Assembly (NCBI GenBank): GCA_014382715.1
Contig: JACNJD010000247.1
Span: 3,906-36,554, forward strand
Direction: 5' to 3'
Length of the DNA stretch: 32,649 nt
Origin: Candidatus Desulfacyla euxinica
Lineage (GTDB): Bacteria > Desulfobacterota > DSM-4660 > Desulfatiglandales > Desulfatiglandaceae
The translations under genes and the position numbers were made by a program. Position 1 is the first letter of the stretch, and each line of letters begins with the position of its first letter. The notes under the pieces were generated by a model. The model searched no databases. It was not told where the DNA came from and worked only from the letters and a program-made list of their open reading frames with translations. Below are positions 16,209 to 23,866 of the stretch, in pieces.

Positions 16209-16231
16209 ATTGCTAATATGATTTTAGCAAT
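16209..16231. promoter_or_regulatory. inverted repeat between xylB and the Gfo/Idh gene
   Basis: ATTGCTAA (16209-16216) and TTAGCAAT (16224-16231) are a perfect 8-bp inverted repeat with a 7-base spacer in the only gap (64 bases) of this operon. It is AT-rich, so a strong terminator is unlikely; an operator or a weak mRNA hairpin are the alternatives. Confidence 0.4.
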
Positions 16232-16263
16232 ATGGCGGATAGCATTTACAGAAAGGAGAAGAT

Positions 16264-17430
16264 ATGGGACTCAGCAGAAAACTAAAAATGGGTATGGTAG
16301 GCGGAGGAAATGATGCGTTTATTGGCGGTGTTCATCGAAGTGCCGCATTGATGGACGGGCAGATTGACTTTGTTGCCGGTGCCCTTTCCTCCAGTCCTGA
16401 AAAAGCCAAGGAGTCTGCATGCACTCTCTTTCTTCCGGAGGAAAGATCATATGGTACCTGGCAGGAGATGTTGGAAAAAGAGTCTAAATTGCCCGAAGGA
16501 GAAAAAATCGATTTCGTTTCCATCGTTACCCCCAACCATATGCACTTTCCTGTAGCTAAAGCCTTTGCTGAGGCTGGGATTCATGTTATTTGCGATAAAC
16601 CGATGACCTATTCACTTGCGCAGGCAAAAGAGCTTGTTCAAGTTGTCAGCAAATCCGGAATTGTCTTTGCCCTGACCCATAATTATATCGGTTATCCTAT
16701 GGTAAAACAGGCGCGTCATATGGTCAGGAGCGGTGAAATCGGTGATATTTTAAAATTTGTCGTTGAATATCCCCAGGGATGGCTGCTGACACCCCTTGAA
16801 AAAGAAGATCAAAAGCAGGCATGCTGGAGAACAGACCCCGAACAGTCAGGAGTTTCAAATTGCATGGGCGACATAGGCTCTCACTGCGAGAATTTAGCCC
16901 ACTATATAGGAGGTCTTGAGATAAAAGAGATGTGTGCTGATCTAAAAAGCATCCTGGATCGCCCCCTCGATAATGACGGAAATATACTGCTTCACCTTGA
17001 GAATGATGCCTGTGGAATCCTTTATGCCTCCCAGTTCTCGGCCGGAGATGAAAACAATTTAAATATTCGTGTATACGGAACTGAAGGAGCCCTGGAATGG
17101 CACCAGGAGGACCCGAATGATCTATGGTTCAGGACCAATGATGGGCCCGCACAGCTTTATAGAAGGGGGAACGGTTATCTATGTGAGGCTGCCCAAAGGG
17201 CAACACGTCTTCCGCCTGGTCACCCTGAGGCCTTTATTGAGGCCTTTGCCAATATCTATGTCAATGCGACCGATACCATCCGGGCAAGGCTGCTCGGTAA
17301 TGAGCCCACAGAGTTGGAACTGGATTTTGCTACCGTTATTGACGGGGCCAGAGGAATGGCCTTTATCGAATCTGCAGTAGAGAGCAGCAAAAGCGATCAG
17401 AAATGGTATGCCATGAAAAGTTATCGATGA
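16264..17430 (+). CDS. Gfo/Idh/MocA family oxidoreductase
   Basis: NAD(P)-dependent dehydrogenase for sugars, cyclitols or glycosides, 388 aa, with no signal peptide. The N-terminal Rossmann domain starts MGMVGGGNDAFIGGVHR. VTPNHMHFPVAKAFAEAG is followed by CDKPMTYSL with the catalytic Lys112. GDIGSHCENLAHY carries catalytic His207, and YPQGWL is typical of a large subfamily. In my recollection that subfamily is often encoded next to a xylose-isomerase-like protein, exactly as here. Known members oxidise myo-inositol, levoglucosan or the 3-hydroxyl of glucosides; the subfamily's substrate here is unknown. AGAAAGGAGA gives a strong ribosome-binding site. It probably works with the next gene, 31 bases downstream. 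Confidence 0.9.
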   Translation: MGLSRKLKMGMVGGGNDAFIGGVHRSAALMDGQIDFVAGALSSSPEKAKESACTLFLPEERSYGTWQEMLEKESKLPEGEKIDFVSIVTPNHMHFPVAKAFAEAGIHVICDKPMTYSLAQAKELVQVVSKSGIVFALTHNYIGYPMVKQARHMVRSGEIGDILKFVVEYPQGWLLTPLEKEDQKQACWRTDPEQSGVSNCMGDIGSHCENLAHYIGGLEIKEMCADLKSILDRPLDNDGNILLHLENDACGILYASQFSAGDENNLNIRVYGTEGALEWHQEDPNDLWFRTNDGPAQLYRRGNGYLCEAAQRATRLPPGHPEAFIEAFANIYVNATDTIRARLLGNEPTELELDFATVIDGARGMAFIESAVESSKSDQKWYAMKSYR

Positions 17431-17461
17431 TTTTCTAACCAATCTAAAAGGAGGTATAATA

Positions 17462-18457
17462 ATGGCGAGACCAGTAACCTTGTTCACCGGCCAGTGGGCG
17501 GATCTTCCACTGACCGAATTAGCTGAAAAAGCAAGCGGGTGGGGATATGATGGACTTGAATTGGCCTGCTGGGGGGATCATTTTGACCCTGCAACAGGTG
17601 CTGTAGACCCTGCCTACTGTGAAAACCAGAAAAGAATTCTTGAGGAAAACAAGCTAAATGTATATGCCGTTTCTCATCACCTTGCCGGACAGCTGGTCTG
17701 TGATCTCAACAATGATGTCAGGTCCGATGCCTTTGCCCCCCAGGACTGTGCAGGCGATGCGGAGAAGAAAAGGGCCTGGGCAGTGGAAACCATGAAACAG
17801 ACTGCCATCGCGGCCAAAAATATGGGCTTAAACGTCGTGAACGGATTTACTGGATCTTCCATATGGCATCTTATCTATTCTTTTCCACCGCTGGGCGAGA
17901 ACCAGATTGAAGATGGGTTTAAATATTTCAGTGACATGTGGAATCCGATCCTCGATGTTTTTGACGAGAACGGGGTTAAGTTTGCTCTGGAAGTCCACCC
18001 TACCGAGATCGCCTTTGACATCATTACGGCTGAGCGTGCTCTTGAAGCCATAGGACGGAGGGAGGCTTTTGGTTTCAATTTTGATCCGAGCCATCTGCTG
18101 TGGCAGGGGGTTGATCCTGAAAAATTCATACGAACCTTTCCTGATCGTATCTACCATGTCCACATGAAGGACGCGACGGTGAATCTTGACGGCACCTCCG
18201 GTATTCTCAGCAGCTGCTTAGATTTTGGTCAGCCGGGACGCGGATGGGATTTTCGATCTCTCGGTAGGGGTCAGGTTAATTTTGAAGAAATTATTCGGGC
18301 ATTAAATGAAATAGCATATGATGGACCGCTTTCGGTGGAGTGGGAAGACGCTGCCATGGATCGTGAAGCCGGGGCGCAGGAGGCAGTTGATTTTGTAAAA
18401 GAGATAGATTTTCCGCCTTCCAGTCGTGGGTTCGACGATGCTTTTGCCACAGAATAG
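17462..18457 (+). CDS. sugar phosphate isomerase/epimerase-like TIM barrel
   Basis: Xylose-isomerase-like (AP endonuclease 2 family) TIM barrel, 331 aa, metal-dependent. It starts ARPVTLFTGQWADLPL and has GYDGLELACWGDHFDP, VVNGFTGSSIWH, FALEVHPTEIAFD (metal-ligand Glu and His), FNFDPSHLLWQGVDP (Asp, His), IYHVHMKD and PLSVEWEDAAMD (last Glu ligand). The ligand pattern indicates an intact active site. Proteins of this fold act as inosose dehydratases/isomerases, ketose epimerases, or lyases on 3-keto-glycosides, and this one likely processes the product of the adjacent dehydrogenase. It has a very strong AAAGGAGGT site. It is the last gene of the operon. Confidence 0.88.
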   Translation: MARPVTLFTGQWADLPLTELAEKASGWGYDGLELACWGDHFDPATGAVDPAYCENQKRILEENKLNVYAVSHHLAGQLVCDLNNDVRSDAFAPQDCAGDAEKKRAWAVETMKQTAIAAKNMGLNVVNGFTGSSIWHLIYSFPPLGENQIEDGFKYFSDMWNPILDVFDENGVKFALEVHPTEIAFDIITAERALEAIGRREAFGFNFDPSHLLWQGVDPEKFIRTFPDRIYHVHMKDATVNLDGTSGILSSCLDFGQPGRGWDFRSLGRGQVNFEEIIRALNEIAYDGPLSVEWEDAAMDREAGAQEAVDFVKEIDFPPSSRGFDDAFATE

Positions 18458-18463
18458 AAAAGG

Positions 18464-18496
18464 TCTCACGCAAAGGCGCAAAGCCGCAAAGGGCTA
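18464..18496. repeat. GCAAAG-rich short repeat
   Basis: Downstream of the TIM-barrel stop, TCTCACGCAAAGGCGCAAAG is followed by a repeated CCGCAAAG. The phrase resembles simple intergenic repeats seen in many bacteria. No function is assigned. Confidence 0.4.
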
Positions 18497-18548
18497 AAAA
18501 CTCAAAGCAAGAGATACAACGGAAAGCATTTCTGCCGTTTTTGGTAAC

Positions 18549-18599
18549 TGTTCAAATTCCTCGGCATAAATCATGCGAAAACATGATGTGATTTGAACA
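18549..18599. terminator. two-tier hairpin between convergent sugar genes
   Basis: TGTTCAAAT (18549-18557) pairs with ATTTGAACA (18591-18599), enclosing an inner stem ATCATG (18570-18575)/CATGAT (18582-18587). It lies midway between the stops of two convergent isomerase-like genes, so a bidirectional transcription end or mRNA-stabilising structure is likely. No T-run follows. Confidence 0.5.
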
Positions 18600-18642
18600 A
18601 TAGGTCCTAAATCGAATTTTGACTGAAATCCTTTTCGCAACG

Positions 18643-19491
18643 TCAGGCTGTGTCCCAACCATTGCGGATCAATGTGAAGCCGTCTTTCCAGACTTCATCG
18701 AGAGATGGTGATAAATCCCTCCAGATCATGGTCGCGGCAGCGAGTTGCGGCAAGGCGCGACTAAACGCTTCGATGGTAAACCACCCGTTGTATCCGACTG
18801 ATTTCAATTCCCGAAATACTGAGGTCCAGTCGATGTGGCCTTTGCCGGGAGTGCCTCGGTCATTTTCAGAAATATGAACATGGTTGATCCATTGGGCGGA
18901 CGGACCAATACAGTCGGTAACATGCTTTTCTTCAAGATTGGCATGGAATGTATCATACATACCGCTGATTGCAGGGTGGTTGACTTTTGTCAAATACGCA
19001 CAGAGGTCTGCCATGGTGTTGACAAAATAACATTCAAAACGATTGATCGCTTCCATATTCACTGTAATACCCGCACTCTGCGCATAATCACCCACCTGGC
19101 GGTGAAATTTTACGGCATGATCCACCTCTTTTTCTGTAGGGCCGGTTCCGCTGAAATACCCTAAGGGCTGGTGGAGGGGGCCGCATAGTTGATCTGCACC
19201 CAAAGCAGCAGTGCAGTCAAGGCTCCATTTGAGATAATCCAGACCTTTTTGCCGACTGTCGGGGTTATCCGAAAGCGGGTTCATCTCGACTTCCGGAATA
19301 ATTGTCAGGGCGGTGCACTCAAGACCCATATCATCAAGCGTTTTCTTTAAACTGCTGTAATGTGATGGATCTCCTTCCAATACCGGTATTTGAACACCGT
19401 CATACCCCTGTTCTTTAAGGGCGGCCATAATCGGGTGGTGCTCTTCCGTGACGTGCCCTGTCCACAGAAACATATTAAAACCAATTTTCAT
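18643..19491 (-). CDS. ketose 3-epimerase-like protein (D-tagatose/D-psicose 3-epimerase family)
   Basis: Metal-dependent TIM barrel, 282 aa, close in length and motifs to D-tagatose/D-psicose 3-epimerases, which invert C3 of free ketoses. Metal and catalytic ligands line up with that family: E147 (VNMEAINRFE), D180 (MYDTFHANLEE), H206 (NHVHISENDRG) and E241 (FTIEAFSR). PGKGHIDW and MIWRDLSPS also match. Hydroxypyruvate isomerase and inosose dehydratase share the fold but lack this exact set. It could supply ketoses to XylB or take them from XylA. Transcribed opposite to the neighbours on both sides: convergent with the first TIM barrel, divergent from the IolD homologue, with a dispersed repeat about 50 bases before its start. 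Confidence 0.85.
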   Translation of the reverse strand: MKIGFNMFLWTGHVTEEHHPIMAALKEQGYDGVQIPVLEGDPSHYSSLKKTLDDMGLECTALTIIPEVEMNPLSDNPDSRQKGLDYLKWSLDCTAALGADQLCGPLHQPLGYFSGTGPTEKEVDHAVKFHRQVGDYAQSAGITVNMEAINRFECYFVNTMADLCAYLTKVNHPAISGMYDTFHANLEEKHVTDCIGPSAQWINHVHISENDRGTPGKGHIDWTSVFRELKSVGYNGWFTIEAFSRALPQLAAATMIWRDLSPSLDEVWKDGFTLIRNGWDTA

Positions 19492-19540
19492 GTTTACCTC
19501 CTTCGCATTTCAATAATGTTGGAATTTAAAATTGATGAAT

Positions 19541-19624
19541 TCGTAAAAAGTCACTCACCTGTTTTTGTCATTCCCGCGAACGCGGGAATCCAGGGCCTTG
19601 GAGACTTTTTACGAGACCATCAAA
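19541..19624 (+). repeat. dispersed palindromic element, copy 3 (short form)
   Basis: Perfect 12-bp terminal inverted repeats TCGTAAAAAGTC (19541-19552) and GACTTTTTACGA (19603-19614), enclosing one copy of ATTCCCGCGAACGCGGGAAT. The second inner hairpin present in copy 2 is cleanly missing. It sits in the divergent intergenic region between the 3-epimerase and IolD-like genes. Confidence 0.88.
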
Positions 19625-19703
19625 ATTACGCCCATTTTCATAATTATGATGAGAGATTCATTGTTTAATCCCGCAAAATTCTTTCCGGATAAAGATTTTT
19701 GAG

Positions 19704-19733
19704 TTGTTAAACATAAAATGTTGTGGTTATATA
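19704..19733 (+). promoter_or_regulatory. candidate promoter of the IolD-like gene
   Basis: TTGTTA (19704-19709) with a 17-18 base spacer precedes TTATAT/TATATA (19727-19733). A small AACAT-AAA-ATGTT inverted repeat lies between the boxes. Both boxes are imperfect, so this is a tentative call. Confidence 0.3.
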
Positions 19734-19845
19734 TGCAACAGAAAAACCGAACAGCATCAGTTAATTACGCATCTGCAGACAATCGCAAAATACAAATGAA
19801 AAGAAACGGGCTCAATTTGCAGGAGAATTAAAAGAGGAGAGACTC

Positions 19846-21720
19846 ATGGATAGAACAATCCGGCTTACCGTTGGACAGGCAGTGGCTCTATTTTTACAAA
19901 ATCAATGGACCGAACGTGATGGAATAGAACAGCGGCTTATTCCTAAAGCCTGCGGAATATACGGTCACGGCAATTTGTCGGGTCTGGGGCAGGGTTTTGT
20001 CGAATGCGGCGAGGAGATAGAATTTCACCAGCCCTTTCACGAGCAGAGCATGGTGCATATGGCTGTAGGGTATGCCCGGGCCAAAAGGCGTCTTTCAACC
20101 ATGGCATGTACGTCTTCGATCGGGCCGGGAACAGCCAACATGTACACCGGGGCAGCCGGCGCCACCATCACCAAGATTCCTGTCCTGCTTCTGCCCTCCG
20201 ATCATTACGGTACGCGGCGCCAGGGAATCGTGATGCAGCAGCTTGAACATGCGATCGAATATGATTTCAGCATTGCCGATGGATTGCGGCCGGTCAGCGT
20301 TTTTTTCGATAAAATTGTGCGCCCCGAACAGCTTGCGGCTTCGCTCATGGAAGCGACGCGCGTCCTGACAAGCCCTGATGAAGCCGGTGCGGTAACCCTT
20401 TCAATCTGCCAGGGGGTTCAAGGCGAAGCCGGTGACTTTCCCGTCAAATTGTTTGAAAAGCGTGTCTGGCATGTGGATCGGCGACCCCCTGCGGATGCAC
20501 AGGTGGCCAGGGTTGTGCAGTTGCTCAAGGATGCAAGCAAACCGCTGATCATCAGTGGAGGAGGGGTATATTATTCTGAAGCGGAAGCCGAGCTGCGCAG
20601 TTTTGCGGAGGCTTTTGGTATTCCTGTAGTGGAAACCATTGCGGGGCGGAGTACAATGGGTGATGCTCTGCCGATGGCGGTCGGCGGTATGGGGGTGGCA
20701 GGCAATTCCGCGGCGAACACCCTTGCCGAACAAGCTGATCTGGTGCTTGCCATCGGGACACGTATGTTAGACGTTTCGACCTGTGCTCAGACAGCCTTTC
20801 AAAACCCGGATGTACGATTTGCTTCCATCAATATTCTGGGTAAGGACGCCTTTAAATTTGCTGCTGAACCGATTCTTGCCGACGCAAGGGAAGGGATCTC
20901 GAAACTGGCTGCAGCCGCTGAAGAAATCGGGGTCACACCCAATGAGCAGTGGATTGCAACAACGGAAAAGGTGAAAAAAGAATGGCACGATCTGGCTTTG
21001 CCGACCCTCATCGTAAAGGACGGAGAGCCCATGACCCAGGCCCAGGCGCTGAAAATCGTAAATGATACGATCCCTGAAAACTCTTATGTGGTGGCTGTGG
21101 CGGGAAGCCTGCCCGGTGATGTGCACAAGCTCTGGGATACCAGGGGCGATAAAAAATGCCATCTGGATTTCGGGTACTCCTGCATGACCTACGAAATCCC
21201 GGGGGGCATCGGTCTTTGCATGGCGGGTGAAAAAAACGTTTTCGTATGTATTGGAGACGGTACCTACCTGATGAATCCCAGCGATTTGATTGTCGCCGCC
21301 CGGGAAGGGATCAATATGACCGTGTGTGTGTTTGTCAATCATGGATACCAGATTATCAGGGAATTACAGGTCGCGACTACCGGCAGCGGCTTTGATGTGG
21401 AGTTCCGCGAGCGGGACGAACAGGGGCAAAGCAAAGGCGATTTTATCGCAATTGATTTTGCAAAACATGCCGAAAGCCTCGGCGCTAAGGTCCATAAGGC
21501 TTCCACAGGGGAAGAGTTGGGCTTATCTCTCAACCAGGCGAAAAGCGAGGAGGGCCTTTCCGTCGTCGTCATTGAAGTGGATCCTTATGAAATGTCTGTT
21601 GGAACCAAAAACAGCTTCTGGGATATTGCACCGCCAATGGTGTCCAAGGATCCGGAGGTGAAAGAACTCAGACGTTCTTATGAGGAACAGCGTGATGGGA
21701 TCCAGCGATATTATCTGTAA
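19846..21720 (+). CDS. IolD-like ThDP-dependent hydrolase (trihydroxycyclohexane-1,2-dione hydrolase family)
   Basis: Large thiamine-diphosphate enzyme, 624 aa, of the acetolactate-synthase fold. IolD hydrolytically opens the ring of trihydroxycyclohexane-1,2-dione in myo-inositol breakdown, and the same family includes cyclohexane-1,2-dione hydrolase. The PYR domain has the cofactor-activating Glu66 (FHEQSMVH) and TSSIGPGTANM. A central domain follows with PLIISGGGVYYS. The PP domain has the Mg/ThDP motif GDGTYLMNPSD (from 470) ending about 30 residues on at VNHGYQ. The family call is firm. However, no iolB, C, E, G or J is in the window and the PYR-domain loop (SDHYGTRRQGIVMQQLEH) differs from standard IolD, so another cyclic dione may be the substrate. 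Good GAGGAG site. Confidence 0.85.
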   Translation: MDRTIRLTVGQAVALFLQNQWTERDGIEQRLIPKACGIYGHGNLSGLGQGFVECGEEIEFHQPFHEQSMVHMAVGYARAKRRLSTMACTSSIGPGTANMYTGAAGATITKIPVLLLPSDHYGTRRQGIVMQQLEHAIEYDFSIADGLRPVSVFFDKIVRPEQLAASLMEATRVLTSPDEAGAVTLSICQGVQGEAGDFPVKLFEKRVWHVDRRPPADAQVARVVQLLKDASKPLIISGGGVYYSEAEAELRSFAEAFGIPVVETIAGRSTMGDALPMAVGGMGVAGNSAANTLAEQADLVLAIGTRMLDVSTCAQTAFQNPDVRFASINILGKDAFKFAAEPILADAREGISKLAAAAEEIGVTPNEQWIATTEKVKKEWHDLALPTLIVKDGEPMTQAQALKIVNDTIPENSYVVAVAGSLPGDVHKLWDTRGDKKCHLDFGYSCMTYEIPGGIGLCMAGEKNVFVCIGDGTYLMNPSDLIVAAREGINMTVCVFVNHGYQIIRELQVATTGSGFDVEFRERDEQGQSKGDFIAIDFAKHAESLGAKVHKASTGEELGLSLNQAKSEEGLSVVVIEVDPYEMSVGTKNSFWDIAPPMVSKDPEVKELRRSYEEQRDGIQRYYL

Positions 21721-21781
21721 CCAAAAAGAGGCGCTACCGAAGGGTTCAACTTTTTGGAAATAATGGGTCAAAGCCCGACCC
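21721..21781. terminator. hairpins after the IolD-like gene
   Basis: CCAAAAAG (21721-21728) right after the stop pairs with CTTTTTGG (21750-21757), and GGGTC (21765-21769) pairs with GACCC (21777-21781). They lie between convergent genes, so termination of one or both is plausible. Confidence 0.4.
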
Positions 21782-21803
21782 GGTCTAGTCCATGAGAGTG
21801 AAG

Positions 21804-22526
21804 CTATTTGTTCGCGACTAATACTTTAAACCATTCAAAATCTGGAACGGCTTTGATATTAATAGTATTAAAATTTGCCTTTTGACATATCTTTTCCCAT
21901 TGTGTAAAACTCACACAATATTCCCCATCGTTTAAAATATGTTTTTTACCATTATCATACATCCTGCTAAAAGCATTGACACCACCTTCTTCAAGTGCGA
22001 GAGAAAACTCTATTTTCAGATATTCCATGATTCTCATTAATCGTTTTGGATCTCTTATATCACCAGTAGTGTCCAAATCAATTTCTCCAATGATAAGTCT
22101 GCCACCAATTTTGAGCATTTTATAAATTTTTTTGATCATTGTATACTTGTCTTTGATATGATGTAATGTGAACGTGCTGGAAATAATATCGAACTGTTTT
22201 TCTCCAAACTCCATATTTTCTAAATCTTCATGCTTATATACAATTTTTCCATTAAGACCAAAATTATTTATTTTACCTTCAAATACGTCAAGCATTTCTT
22301 GAGAACTATCAACTCCTGTGATATGGCAATTACTTTTTTGTAAGAATTTTAAGGCTAATAGCCCTGTACCACATCCGATATCAAGTATATTGTCATTGTC
22401 TTTGACATATGATGATTCAACGACTAGGTCTAATAAATTGTGATGCCTTTCTACTTTACCGATTGTTTCATCATATTCGGCCGCCCAATCTCCAAACCAG
22501 TTATCTTTAGCTTTGTCATCATCCAT
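21804..22526 (-). CDS. class I SAM-dependent methyltransferase, AT-rich
   Basis: Rossmann-fold methyltransferase of 240 aa acting on an unknown small molecule. Motif I is NILDIGCGTGLLALKF, then TGVDSSQEMLD (motif II acid), FDIISSTFTLHHIKD (motif IV/V) and LKIGGRLIIGEIDLD. The C-terminal half (REYCVSFT-like loop, WEKICQKANF) shows no recognisable acceptor domain. Codon use is strikingly A/T-rich and lysine/asparagine/isoleucine-heavy compared with flanking genes, suggesting separate acquisition. It interrupts the carbohydrate genes and is convergent with the IolD-like gene. There is no evidence it takes part in sugar metabolism. Confidence 0.83.
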   Translation of the reverse strand: MDDDKAKDNWFGDWAAEYDETIGKVERHHNLLDLVVESSYVKDNDNILDIGCGTGLLALKFLQKSNCHITGVDSSQEMLDVFEGKINNFGLNGKIVYKHEDLENMEFGEKQFDIISSTFTLHHIKDKYTMIKKIYKMLKIGGRLIIGEIDLDTTGDIRDPKRLMRIMEYLKIEFSLALEEGGVNAFSRMYDNGKKHILNDGEYCVSFTQWEKICQKANFNTINIKAVPDFEWFKVLVANK

Positions 22527-22873
22527 CTATAAAACTCCTTTTAACGTGGTTGGCTTTTTGCCTTCATTTAGGGGTCGATCAATTAACCCTCATCTTTTCG
22601 AGGGAGAATCTTACTTGTATGAAACTTCTGTGTCACATGTGTCAAAATTATGAAAGCTGCTGGAACAAGATATGTCTTTTCAGGCGATCTGGAAAGTTGC
22701 GGTGTTGCAACAGCATCCCGGTGTTCGGGTGAATCTGAAGCATCATAGAACCAAGCGCTGCGGTTGATGGAACCTGGTAGAGACGAAGATCAAGGTCCGT
22801 TTTTATCTTGGGCAAAAGTTGAAAGGTACATCGGTATAAAGGAGCCGAAAGCTCAGCGAGTTGTATGCGCGTA
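22527..22873. other. intergenic region with possible small ORFs
   Basis: About 350 bases between the methyltransferase start and the dhaK stop. Apart from the cysteine-rich mini-ORF listed separately, I see protein-like snatches on + (for example IWKVAVLQQHPGVRVNL around 22685-22735) but no supported gene. It may be decayed sequence. Confidence 0.4.
22619..22732 (+). CDS. candidate 37-aa cysteine-rich protein
   Basis: Starting from ATG 22619, the frame encodes 37 residues with six cysteines spaced C-x2-C-x5-C-x4-C-x9-CC (MKLLCHMCQNYESCWNKIC...). Such density suggests a metal-binding knuckle if the peptide is real. GAGGGAGA lies upstream but about 12 bases from the ATG, longer than ideal. The track's longer version uses a TTG start inside a hydrophobic leader and is less credible. 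No homologue is claimed. Confidence 0.3.
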   Translation: MKLLCHMCQNYESCWNKICLFRRSGKLRCCNSIPVFG

Positions 22874-23866
22874 TCACATGCCCCATCTTAATGCGGCGGT
22901 ATGCACGGGGCTGTCCCAATGATGAAGGATTTTGTCGTCAAGTTTACATAGGGTTATGGATGCGCCTGCCATCTCAAGCGATGTGGTATAATTGCCCACA
23001 AGGGAACGACTGATTTTTACTTTATTCTTTTCCAATTCTTTTGCGGCGCTGTTAAAAAGTAGATACAGCTCCATTAAGGGCGTTCCGCCAAACCCGTTGA
23101 CATGTAACAATACCTCAGCGTTATTATCGGGTTTAAGATCTTCCAATATGGTGTCTACCAGGTCTCGGGTAATTTCATCCGCACTCTTTGTTTTCTCCCT
23201 TTTTCTGCCGGGCTCTCCATGAATACCCACACCGATTTCCATTTCATCAGGGGCGATTTCGAATGTAGGCTTACCTGCGGCAGGCACAGTGCAGCTTGTA
23301 AAGGCAACGCCCATGGAAGCCGTCATTTTATTTACATGATCTCCCAATTCCTTACATTCGGCAAGTGATATACCGGCTTCAGCAGCACTCCCCACGATTT
23401 TTTCAACGATCATTGTTCCGGCCACGCCTCTGCGTCCCGTCGTAAACGACGAGTCTTCCACTGCAACATCATCATTTACAAGAACGGTCATATTTTCGAT
23501 TCCAAGCATTTCTGAGGCCATTTCAAAATTCATGAGATCACCGGAATAATTTTTGACGATAAATAAAGTACCGCCGCCATTATCCACTGCCTGTGAAGCC
23601 GAAATCATTTGATCGGGGGTGGGGGAAGTAAATACCTGTCCGGGACAAGCCGCATCCAGCATGCCATAGCCAACAAAACCGCCATGAAGCGGTTCGTGGC
23701 CTGATCCTCCTCCCGATATGAGGGAGACTTTGCCTTCTTTCGATTTATCTGCCCTTATAATAAAATTAGGGTTTAAGTGAATTTTAAGGATATCGCTATG
23801 TGCTAAACCAAACCCGGTCAAACTTTCGGTAAGAACATCATCCACGTTATTGATGAATTTTTTCAT
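22874..23866 (-). CDS. dhaK: dihydroxyacetone kinase subunit DhaK
   Basis: Substrate-binding subunit of dihydroxyacetone kinase, 330 aa, cytosolic. The ketose is held as a hemiaminal on a His: here H216 in GVGIHGEPG. Other hallmarks: GGGSGHEPLHGGFVG, ACPGQVFTSPTPDQM, VKNYSGDLMNFEMA (Asp110) and LVNDDVAVED. Its ATG overlaps the dhaL stop (ATGA). In PTS-type systems a third subunit, DhaM, regenerates ATP/ADP on DhaL; none is encoded here. The substrate may be dihydroxyacetone or a related short ketose such as erythrulose, since several DhaK-like kinases act on tetruloses. Confidence 0.94.
   Translation of the reverse strand: MKKFINNVDDVLTESLTGFGLAHSDILKIHLNPNFIIRADKSKEGKVSLISGGGSGHEPLHGGFVGYGMLDAACPGQVFTSPTPDQMISASQAVDNGGGTLFIVKNYSGDLMNFEMASEMLGIENMTVLVNDDVAVEDSSFTTGRRGVAGTMIVEKIVGSAAEAGISLAECKELGDHVNKMTASMGVAFTSCTVPAAGKPTFEIAPDEMEIGVGIHGEPGRKREKTKSADEITRDLVDTILEDLKPDNNAEVLLHVNGFGGTPLMELYLLFNSAAKELEKNKVKISRSLVGNYTTSLEMAGASITLCKLDDKILHHWDSPVHTAALRWGM

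Noticed and set aside
22690-22860. Possible group II intron or transposase relic
   Set aside because: Some phrases felt intron-like, but no domain V hairpin, reverse transcriptase or terminal repeat could be found.
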